From Tubulanus polymorphus (taxonomy: Eukaryota > Nemertea > Palaeonemertea > Tubulaniformes > Tubulanidae), in the NCBI RefSeq assembly GCF_964204645.1, contig NC_134027.1, forward strand, positions 11,520,485 through 11,584,484: a stretch of DNA of 64,000 nt. The letters are read 5' to 3'. Under the pieces are notes generated by a model. It was not told the DNA's origin, searched no databases, and saw nothing but the letters and a program-made list of their open reading frames with translations. Positions 1-11,500 of the stretch are shown here, piece by piece. Both the position numbers and the translations under genes were made by a program. Every line of letters starts with the position of its first letter. Position 1 is the first letter of the stretch.

Positions 1-993
1 TTTCCGGAGTGGGTGGTGGACTCTTTGGAGTAGACTGCGTTGTGTATCTTCGAAAAACTGTATAGGCCACACAATTGAAAGGACCTCCGAGATTCGTGAA
101 AAAGACCGTCGCCATAATCATTAATGGAGTCGGTATAGAAACCAAGGCCCATATCGAGTTAACGACGAAAGCGGTGTACTGCAGAACGTAAGCCGACACG
201 AAAACTGTCATCGAATAAGCGGAATGGTAAAGTTTACGTTTTTTATGCACCATGTCGGCGGTGTTGTACATGCCCAAACGATTTGTAACTTGTTTTATGC
301 GTATCCACGTGATAAGATATAAGATACAGTTTCCGAAAAATACCAGGATCATGATGATTGAATGCACCGAATTTAGAGCTTTCCACTTGGGATCCATACG
401 GATGAAGCACCTGGAAAATAGAAGGCATCGGTGTATAGAGCCAAAATCCTTACCTTTATACAATGAAAAAGTAATTACTGAATTTTAGTTGATTTGACAT
501 ACCATGATCCGCTTGGTCCATAATAAGGCACCGAAACACCTATTATTCCCATGATGAAAGGTAAACCCATAGGCACCAACCACAAACGCCAGTCATACAC
601 GCCGAAACTCAACTTTTTATCCATGACAACCATAAGAAAAGTATTCAACGCAATCGTCATCGTCATTAGAGGAGTTCCGACAACAAATTGCTGCAGAAAG
701 AACGCGAATACCAAGCATAGTGTCTTTGGAGGATAGGCCCGCGCTGCGAAAATGTATATATGATCCGATAAGTGGCTTATGTTGAAGAGCAAGTCACAAA
801 ATTGTAGATATATAACAAACCGTTCGACTCGTTGTTTTTTACGTAAATTACAAGCAGGCTGCTCGGTGAAAAGAACGGCAATCACCGTCGTGCTAACTAT
901 AATGCTGATACTGAGACACGATACAGCGATCGTATGAATTGTGACAAATACCGGCCCGGGGTGACCAATAAGCACATCCGTTGAATTATCCAT
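1..993 (-). CDS. Seven-transmembrane receptor, 5' two exons (partial at window edge)
   Basis: Exon 1 runs 993-503 (163 codons plus 2 nt) and exon 2 runs from 410 down through position 1, open to the edge. The donor at 502 (GTATGT) and the acceptor ending at 411 keep frame and create a Trp codon, giving a GSWCF motif in the second extracellular loop region. Exon 1 holds an Asn-Ser-Thr glycosylation site near the N-terminus and about four hydrophobic segments. Exon 2 adds segments 5-7, the last containing FTNLGGPFNCVAY followed by a basic FRRY stretch. The extracellular SW-C pattern and the NxGGxxNC helix 7 recall GPR157/cAMP-receptor-like GPCRs rather than rhodopsin-type receptors with DRY and NPxxY. 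That subfamily call is from memory and tentative. The C-terminal tail (Pro-Thr-Ser rich) lies outside the window. The 5' end faces PQBP1 across about 1.6 kb. Confidence 0.75.
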
Positions 994-2578
994 CGTTATT
1001 TCGACTTAATCGACAATACATTTTATAAGGTTATATACGAAGGATGTCCCGATGACGCAGATTCATTTCAGAAAAATGGTAAAACGGCCAAAAACCGAGC
1101 TGACTCACAAGAAGATCCGGTTCCGAGCATCAGCCAATTGAATAATCGATTATCAAATTTACGTATATGCGGATATAATTCAGAAAAAAAACAGGAATTG
1201 CAATAAAAGCTATATGCAAGAACCCGCATTATATGTACCGGTAATGCACGTACCAGACAGAGGAACAATAGTTAGATTGCCTCTCTGCATGTTAACATCA
1301 AATCCAATTATATATTTGGAATGAATAAACTTCGGTTAGATCCGGCTCTGCTCTATACTATATAATTTCAAAGGTCAAAATGCCCTCTAAATCCGATTCC
1401 GAGTTACATATGCTATTCGTGCTAAAAGCCGGGAGATTAAGCTGATGTTAGGAACCAAACTGTAGATCCGTTGCTTCATTGGACTTTCGCACCTCCTCGT
1501 ATTAAATTGAATTGATGAATTCACAGCATCAAAAGTTTGCGGTGGTTACTCTATTGATCTTTGTAGTTTATTCAAATTTTCTGCCTGCAAAATTACTCGC
1601 TTTGAACTAAAAGTTTGAACTGCTGAGCAAAATTTGCAAGAATTTGTTCATAGATAGTTTAATGGTCCAGCAATTTGATTTTTAATTTTTTTTTTGTGAG
1701 AAAAATTGATTATTGAGAAATCCTGAAAAAGTGCAGGTTGAACGAAAAGCCTTGCATGGACACACTCTTGTAATAATTTCCCCTCTCATTTACTTGGTGA
1801 TTTATTGACTTGATTCGTATGGCCGGGTTTGATTTTGAAATCAGAAATCGAAGTTTGATGCCTGGCCTCGGCCGAATTAACCTCAATTCCCGGTTCGTGT
1901 AATCAAATCCACCGCCGGCAAGTAACTGTTGGGGTGTAATTCATTGTTGCTAGCAATTTCATATAAAACTAATTAGAACGTATATTGTAGTGTATGAGGG
2001 TCTCTGAGCACCCGTTTAAGGTGCCTCGACATTACCGGTGTTCCAGATAACGAAGTGCCGGTCCATCACCGTGCTTCGGGCCTACCAAGAAGGTCGCGTT
2101 CTCGAAATAGCGGAGACAGGGAGGTCCAAGAAATCGCAGAAAAGGGGGTGTTTTCTTGGTTTTTTTCTAAGAACGGCTAAAATTTCAATGAGTCACTGAG
2201 GCCGTTCTCTATGCTTTGATTTGTGCACGTGTAATTTTCATTTCTATTCAAAACATCAAAAAAGATTTTCATTGTATGTCATTTTCTGATGGACTTTGAA
2301 AAGAAATTCATTGTACAGGAACCGAAATAAAGAGGCACCAGCAGCCCCGGTATCTTCACCTGGGGCCGAACTCGACTGAGTTCTTTGGGAACCGTGGCAA
2401 GTGACCATGCAGCAGTCCGTTCCAGGTTCCTAGCCCAAATATCAGCCAAAACCTAGAATTAGCTTAAACCTCTCAGCAGCAGCGTCCGCTCGATTACACA
2501 GTTAAATGTCATCATATATATTTTCATAAAATTCAATTTTTGGCCAAGAATAACAAACTTAAGTATTTAATCGCAGCA
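994..2578. other. Intergenic region between the receptor and PQBP1
   Basis: Divergent intergenic stretch. I see no convincing coding exon. The part from about 1990 to 2460 is less AT-rich and probably contains the PQBP1 promoter and 5' UTR, but no TATA box or start site can be fixed by eye. Confidence 0.5.
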
Positions 2579-5500
2579 ATGCCTCTGCCACCAGCATTAC
2601 TGGCGCGACTACAAAAGCGAGGTATCGTAACTAAACGAACACAATCAGAAAAGAAAGGTAGGTATCTTCAACGAAGAGAAGATTCAATTCAATTCAATTT
2701 ATTCATCATAAAATCTGGACGACATACAAAGATTGTCAATGAATTTCTTAAATTTAAAATCTCACCAGTTTTCAATAAATAAATATCCCAGAGAAACAAG
2801 TCTCATCTATTGATAAATGGACATTAGACTACTGTGTCTGTCACCCCTGCTCTCTGTCGACTCCGTGCGACGTTTTGGTCCGTAATTTTGTTAATAATCG
2901 GTTTATCTACCTTAATTACACGTCAATTTGTTCAGTGAGGAATTTGCATTCAGAAATAAACGAACACTTTTTACTAAAGTGGTTTTTGTTTTCATTTATG
3001 AGCACTAGTTTACTCGGCATACGCCTGCGTAAAGTCTGAATACCAGTCGTTGTTACCGGTTCCCTAATGTCTATTTCAACCTGACTTGAGAGCATTCCGG
3101 GTGGCCTAGCTCACTCAGTTTTGGTAGTACATACCTGTTAAAGGTCTTAGTAGGACCAGAAAGGACAGGCAGTCGACCTGAATCATCATTTTTTAATCCA
3201 TTTGAAACTGTATTGAAGGATATCCAAAAAGTCTGCATTGAGAGGGGTTCCTGAGAGATAAGAGACTCCATGATTTGAAAGTTTAACAATATATCTCCAT
3301 GCCTACCAACTGTTAGGTTTGTAGGCATGGAAACATATTGTTAAGCTTTCAAATCATGGAGTCACTTCTCTTCATTTAACCCCTTTCAGTGAAGACATTT
3401 TGGATATCCTTCAATACAGTTTCAAATCGATTAAAAAATGATGATTTAGGTCGACTGCTTGTCCTTTCTGGTCCTACTAAGACCTTTATCAGGTATGTAC
3501 TACCAAAAATAAGCGAGCTAGGCCACCCGGAATGCTCTCAAGTCAGGTTGAAATAGACATTACGTCTGACGCTAAAGTATCATGTAGAGGTTAACTCCTG
3601 TTAATTGCAATGCAACAACTGATTTTAGTGTCAAATCAAACCTTTGTACTAAAATCAATAAATTAGTTACCTTGTTGACTTTGAAAACGCGTTTTATAAC
3701 AATATTTTTGATGATTTAAATTGCGAACCGGAGAATTTATTGATTTGATTTGAATTGAATTGATTGTCACAATCGGGATTTCCAATACGAACTAAATTAA
3801 TAAAATGTGAAAATTCAATATGTCTCTCTAAAATTACTGTAAATGTTATTTTTTGTTGATAAAATGCATAAATTTTGGTCAATTTTAACCTTAAGAATTT
3901 GAAACAAGAAGAATATCTGCATTGGCATCAAATGTCAGTCAAAGTTCAAGTCCGTATCCGTAATTTACACTCCCATCATGCACCACGAAAAGCCGCCATA
4001 TTTGTTATGTTGCTTCACTTCAACTATTTTTTGAGCCGACAAGTCAAGGTTACCAACAAGTGCGCATGCGCCAAGGGGAAAGGCTGTCTGCTAACAGCTC
4101 CGATCAATTTCGGATTTTTGGACCGTAAAACTAGCTAACGGACTGTGTATTCACTACATATTATCAGATTCGGCCCAAGGAACCATCAGAAATTGCTGAA
4201 GCGCTGCGACAACGTAAATTGGTTGCATTTGCAGTAGTTTTAAGTCGGTTAGAGATGTTGATTTTGACACTTGGCAACACGTGTGTTTACACCGGAAGTA
4301 AACAAACCAGCGCTCACAGAAATCCATACGCAGAGGAAATAGGACAACTTCATTTTATTATTAACTGACAAGTTAGCCGTTTGAAACCAACTATGATGGC
4401 TTCGGGATTAAACGAAGGGAATAAGTATTCAATACGTAATAATGAAGCTAACGAAACGAACAGTATTAGGCAACTGGTGCGAAACCTGCGTCAGAACGAT
4501 GTATGAAGATATTGACCTGAAAAATTTGATGTTCTTCATCTGCAAGCCATGCAAGGAGGATCTTCCTAACCTAAGCAGAACAAGAAATGAGTTTAGTCCT
4601 GAAATTACCGGTACTCATAGTTTCTCACCGGAGGACTTAGCTTGCATGAAAGATATTTTCAAAGCTGGAATCAAAGAGGTTGCCGATCAAAAAGTAGACA
4701 AGGACGACTTCAAGCAACTTCTAACTGAATTAAGTAAGCTCAACACAAAGGTTGAAACGATGAGCACAAACCTTGAAAAGTCTGAGACCAAGAGGATACA
4801 GGAAATTGAAGAGAAAGTAACACAAAATATAGAAAGCGATATTCGTGATATAACCGATAGTATCCTGGAGTCAAGACAGAGACGTACCCACCTGATCCTG
4901 TACAACGTCCCCGAATGCAATGACCCGGACTGGAAAGTTAGATTAAAAACAGATAGTGATGCTGTCGAACGATTTCTCACTATTACTCTGGGAGCATCAG
5001 TCGAAAAACCAAAGCACCTGATGAGATTGGGATCCCAACGTACAGTCGGGTCAGACAGACCTCTTAGAGTAATATTGAATACGGAATGGGAAAAAGATTC
5101 ATGCTTAGATCGCTATCTCAACAAACTTCGATACAATAGGGATACTTTAGGAAATATCAGAATGAGCGAAAATAAATCAAAACTTGAAATGAAAAAGTAC
5201 AAGAAACTACGTGACGAACTCGAAAGAAGACAGCAAAATGGGGAGAAAAACTTGACAATCAGAAATTACCGAATAGTTGAACAACGAGCCAACAACAGTA
5301 GAGATAACAGCTTTCGATAAAAGGGATGTAGACCAACAGCCAATCAAAGTTTGCATCCCAGAAAACACCAGAAAAATTTACAAAAATCAGGACGATCAAA
5401 AAACGCATGAAACGAAAACTGAAAAAATTCATAAAATTCGAGATAATAAATTCCAAGTAATCGAACGGAACTCCAATCAAAACGCCAGTCGACAAATTCA

Positions 5501-8500
5501 ACTGGAGAAATTAACTTGTTTAATGACTAATGCCGATCAATTGCCTAATAGACGAACTGGAGCTTATGGTAAATCAGTACTCGCCTCACATAATTGGGAT
5601 CAGTGAACTGAAGGCTAAAAACCCGAGAAGTACTACACGAAACAAGCCACCACATATCAGGGGCTATGACTGTTTCAGCAATCTCGAGTCAGAGGCAGAT
5701 AGCAGGGGAATATGCCTGTACATAAAAAGTGTGCTTTCCCCAGTACCCTTTCAGCTGAAGACAAAGTTCTCCGAAAATGTTTGGGCTTCGGTTAACCTAG
5801 AAAATGACAGAAAACTACATGTAGGATGTATATATAGGAGCCCAAACTCAAACGACGAAAATAACAATAAACTTCTGAAAATGCTAGATGAAATTTCACA
5901 ACAAAATGCAGAAATGGTATTTTTCGGAGACTTCAACTATGGTGAAATTGAATGGGGAACACCTGAATGTAGCAAACCACCAGGACACCGTGCCTCAAAA
6001 TACCTGAATGCTACTCAGGATGCTTTCCTAACTCAACATCAGCTCGAACCATCTCGTTTCCGCGAAAACAACCAACCTAGCAATTTGGATCTTATCTTCA
6101 CGAACAGAGAAGGAAAGATATCCTCGATAGAACACACTTCTGGTCTTGGAAAGAGTGACCACAACATTATAACATTTGATTATAATTCATCAGTCTCCTA
6201 CACAAGAAATATCCAGGATAAGGTGCAATACTCCAAAGGTGATTATGATAAACTACGACGATTAACTCAGCGAAACTGGGCTGATGAAATGAAAAATATG
6301 AGTGTCGAGGAAAGTTGGGAGCACTTCAAATCAATAATAAAAGAGGCAGGGGAAAAGTCTATTCCTACTTCAAAATATAGTGGCGAAAGCAAACCTAGGC
6401 CACTCTGGATGACCCCGGATACTTTGAAATCAGTGAAAGAAAAGAAGAAGTCATGGAGGAAATATTTAAAAACGAAATGTGACCAAGATTATGCTCAATA
6501 TGTCACCGTCAGAAATAAAACCAGAAGAGATCTAAGGAAAGCTAAGAGGAACTTGGAAAAGAACATAGCAGAAACAGCCAAAACTAATCCAAAGGCTTTT
6601 TGGCAATATGCAAATAGTCAACTAACAAATAAGCAAGATATACCGCCTCTATACACATCCTTAGACCAAAACACCCTTACTGATTCCGATGACATAAAAG
6701 TGGAAGTTTTTGCCGACTATTTCGCATCCGTATTCGTTAACGAAGACTTGCAGAATATTCCTGTTTTACATGATGTGCCAGAGCGCCCAAAACTAGAAAA
6801 TATAGAAATCAAAGAAGACAAAGTTTTAAAATTATTAGAGGAAATCAAGGTCAACAAATCTCCAGGTCCAGATCGACTCCACCCCAGAGTACTCTTTGAA
6901 GCTAGAGAAAACCTTTATGTACCTCTTACAGTCATTTTCAACAAGTCGTTACTAAGTGGTGAAATACCAAAAGACTGGAAACTCGGGTGTGTTACCCCGT
7001 TGTTCAAAAAGGGAGATAAACATAAAGCTGAAAATTACAGACCCGTAAGTTTAACTTCCCTCGCATCCAAGCTTATGGAGACGCTAATTAGAGACGCTGT
7101 GACGAAACATCTGGAAGAAAATAAATTGTTATCGAACGACCAACATGGATTCAGGTCGGGAAGGTCTACCACCACAAGTCTGTTAGATTCACTTGACGAT
7201 TGGACTGAAGCACTGGGTAATGGATATGCAATCGATTGTATATACCTTGATTTTCAAAAAGCATTCGATACAGTGGCCCACCATAGATTAAACTTAAAGA
7301 TAAAGCACATTGGTATAACAGGCATCATCGGTCGATGGATTGAAAATTTTCTTAAAGACAGAAAGCAATGCGTTCGGGTAAATAACAGATGTTCATCGTG
7401 GAGAGAGATCAAAAGTGGTGTATCGCAAGGTAGTGTATGGGGACCTACACTATTCACTATATACATAAACGACCTTCCAGGGGTAACAAGTGTCCCTACA
7501 AAGCTCTTTGCTGACGACACGAAGTTGTATAACATCATCAGATCAAGAAACGATTGTGAAAAACTGCAGGAAAGTGTTCTAAACGTAACAAATTGGTCGA
7601 ACACATGGGACCTAAGTTTCCACCCAGAAAAGGCAAACAGGCTCAGAATTGGACCCGAAACGAATCCTTTCAACTACAGCTTGAGTGGTGTACCTATAAA
7701 AAGAAGTACCGCCGAAAAAGACCTCGGAGTGATTATAGATGATAAAATTAACTTTAAAACCCATATAACCGATTCTGCTAACAAAGCTAACAGAGTACTC
7801 TACACGGTAAAAAGAACGATGCACTTCCAAGACACTCGTGCTTTTCTGCTACTGTATAAATCACTAGTGCGTCCTATACTAGAATACGGAGTGTGTGTTT
7901 GGGCACCAAACTCTATCGCCGAGATTGACAAACTCGAAAGTATCCAGAGGAGAGCTACGAAGATGATTAGAAATATTAGACATCTTCCATATGAACAACG
8001 ATTACAAGTACTAAATCTCCCCAGCCTATCTTATAGAAGACTGCGTGGAGATATGATCGAAACCTACAAGTATCTCCATAAAATAAATCGCGCAAGCTCC
8101 ATCGTCCATCTAGACCCTAGACCAAGAGAAACACGAGGGCACTCTCTAAAACTGGAGAAACGTAGAAGCAAAAAATCTATACGAGCGAACTTCTTCAGCA
8201 ATCGAATAGTGAATATCTGGAATTCTCTACCTGATGATGTTGTATCATGCGAATCACTAGACCTATTCAAGAAAAAACTCGACAAGCAATGGACAAATTA
8301 CGAACTGAAATTTAATTATAAAGCAAAATGAACTGAAATTAGTCTATCCCCTTTTAGCAGCGCACTACGACGCAGATAACGGACTATGTACAGCTAACCA
8401 GTGCAAGATCGCAGAGCGGTCACTCACTTATATGCTGATACTGATACTGATACTGAAGTCAAAGGTTTTGAGCTACCATGATCATCAAAAGCTACTTAGG

Positions 8501-11500
8501 ATAACAAATTTATGCACAAACAATAGTTAACTTCTATCTGATTACAGAACAGTCAGTTTGAGGTAAGTTGGTGGAGTTTCAAGGGGTGAAATAGACGCTC
8601 AAAGCCTCGTCCCTCAAAATGAGGGACGAAAATTAACCTTATGAGCCCTAGACCTGTAGACGTTGTTTGTAGAACGACAGCTAGGTACTAGACTAGCCTG
8701 CCTAATGCTGAAAAATCAGATGTTACAGTGACGTCACCACCTGCTCATTAGAGTATCAAAATACAGTAGGTGGCGCTACGTGACGGGCCATAAAAGCCGT
8801 TTTTCAGCATTACGCGAGCGTATGCTAGGTAAACTATCGCTGATAGATGAAAACACAAACAAATCAATGCCACTTCATGATTTATTTCTGAATGCAAATT
8901 CCTTACTGAACAAATTGATGCATAATATTTACAGATACACCGATTATTAACGAAATTACGGACCAAAACGTCGCACGGAGAGCAGGTGTGACAGACAGTA
9001 GGGATCAATATGCGTAGCTTTCGGTAGAGTTACCGCACATGTAAAATCATTTTTTTGTAGCACTCGAAGAAGTCGAAGAGGTTTTCGCAATAGATTACGA
9101 TGAACCGGCTAACGCTACACAAACTGCGCAGCTCCCGCAACAAAGCAAGACGTCGTCGTTAGGATCTGGTAAAAATCCCCCGGCAGCCAAACTAGCAGAA
9201 GAGCCGACATTTACGCCCGACGGTACGCTGTTGTACGAAGTACGTGCGTGTCCGAATCGCACCAATCCGTACCACGAATGCGCTGATTATTGCATGAAAA
9301 CGTATGGTTTGAAAGCGTTCAACGCGGATAAAGACATGACGCGCAAGAAAAATCGAATGTTATCGAAGTACCCGCTGCCTCCCGGTTGGGAAGAAGTCGC
9401 TGACCCAAACACGTATGTATATCTGGATAGTTATCTAAGATAACGATTTCAGGGGCCACTCGGGTTTCATGATAAACAAGCGGTGATGGTGTGTGTAGTT
9501 TGAGCATTCGCCTGTGGGATGCCAGGTTGTGGGTTCGAACCCGATGAAAAATTGGTGAAACAAGAATCGGTTTCGTAAGCAAATTGTGGAGCGGTATATT
9601 AGTGAATGTTGGGGGCCAAGATGTGGTTCCGAATGCTGCCCATTCCGTAGCGCCCATGGACAAAACGTTAAAATCCTTATTGCCTCTCTCCACCCAAGAA
9701 TAAATGGGTACTTGGTATGTCAAAAGGTCACACTAAGGATCTAGTATGAGGAGCACATTTTTAAAACCTGTTCAAATATTCTCCCGAAAAGTATCAATTC
9801 AATGAAACCAGTCCTAGTTCGACATTGATTCTTCATTTGATTCATTTATAGATTTGTGCGCTTATTTTTTTATCTCACAGAAATCGATGTTACTATTGGA
9901 ATACGGGGACAGATGAAGTATGCTGGCTTTCTCCGCTACATCCTAGAGCTATTGTATCTCTGCCTGCGGATAGATTGATAGGTAGGCTTTAATAAAAAAC
10001 TATGCTTATTGAAGAAATATATTTTTCTTGATACTATCATAATTATCGTCTCTTTTTCTCTATGAAATCCTTACTGAAATTGAGTCGTAGCAGTATCCCT
10101 TGCTCTGAACACAAAACATTCCGACCTACGGATGCAATTTTAACAGTAAAATAAAGTGATGGACCGCTTTGGTGATCCTAACACTGGTTGGTCTATATTG
10201 TATATTGTTCAGTTCAGACCTACTCGAAGATTCGGTTCACACCCCTTATCCTAGACACTTTTTCGTAACTTGAGTAGTTAGTTAAATCTGAATTCAAAGA
10301 TTAACATCACTGAAATAGAGTAAAATTCATTTTAAAATGCATATATAAGTCCCACAATCATGAAATGGAAAAACTAAAATTTTGTAACGTAATAGGATAA
10401 AAATTTTCGGTTTTCTACTAAAGACCATTTTCAAAGAAATGAATTCACCGAGTGGCCCCTGAATAGATTCATTTTATCTGGTTCAGTCAAAAAGAAAATC
10501 GTACATAGGGAATATTCATCTTAACAAGTTGACTCAGAATAATGATATGATGATAGGATTTATTAGATCAAACCCTGGATTTAACTATTCCCGATTTAGC
10601 TGGTGACTTACTAGTTGTTCCTTTCATGTCGATGTCATCTTTTCATCAAGTTGATCATGTAAAGAAGTCGGCGTTATTTTCCTAATTGTAGAATTAGCGC
10701 AATTCCAAGAAGAAGAACCTTTAGTGGACAACATGCCCGAAATTATGGAAACCGTAAGTAAAAATTAGAAAGTGGATATTTTGCCGGCGCGGCGTTATTT
10801 AAGTTAACATGATTTTGCCACCCCTATTAATAACAATACACTGATATGTCTTTCAAAAGCTCTTCCCTGTGGAATAGAGACATCTGAATATGTTTGGAGG
10901 AATATTGAGAACGAACAGCTGTTGACATTTCACCTCCGTTGAAAAAGCCCATTGATTCAGTACAAGCACTGTGTATTCTGTTGTGGGGTTGATAATCGAT
11001 GAAAAATCATTATGGAGAATTTAGTATCAATTTTAGTGGAAACCGGCTAAAACACAGTTGGTGGTAAGCTCAGATGGGCTTCCACCAACATGTGCTTAGT
11101 GAATATCTGCAATATCTGATCCCAAAAGGTTATCTGCCAATCACCTTAAAGTTAAAACTGGTCTATGAAACTTGCCTGGAGTGGGGGGGGGGGGCTTCTA
11201 GAAAATTTGGAAATTCACCAGTAGTTGAAGAGAATATTATGACATTCACCGAGATATCGATCAGGTTGGTTTCCCTGGGTGTACTCCTCGTGCTTTGGTT
11301 TTGGCATCAGCTAGCAGGATTTTCATTTCATGGTACAGTGGAACCTCCTTACAACAAACTTCAATGGACCCAAATAGTAGTAGACCCGGAAAGTTTGTCG
11401 TTTCCAGTATGAAATTGTTGAAATTGTCCTGTTTGTAATAACCGACAAATCATTACATCTGAGGTGACTATTATTATGAGGTTCCGCTGTGATATCATTT

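Larger units (their letters stand above)
4150..8455 (+). mobile_element. Non-LTR retrotransposon (CR1/L2-like LINE), nearly full length
   Basis: A two-ORF LINE in PQBP1 intron 1, same strand. ORF1 is 4442-5320 and ORF2 ends at 8331. A short 3' UTR ends in tandem CTGATA units (8434-8455), a type of tail expected of CR1/L2-like elements, which end in short microsatellites rather than poly(A). The 5' boundary is a guess; no target duplication was identified. A GCGCATGCGC palindrome lies upstream of ORF1 at 4062-4071. Confidence 0.8.

Noticed and set aside
9413-9443. PQBP1 reading past VADPNT to a stop (YVYLDSYLR)
   Set aside because: The extension is intron; a GTATGT donor at 9413 joins to 9881, completing the WW domain.
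9500-9545. tRNA gene suggested by A- and B-box-like words
   Set aside because: No acceptor stem or anticodon arm can be folded; fits a SINE head better.
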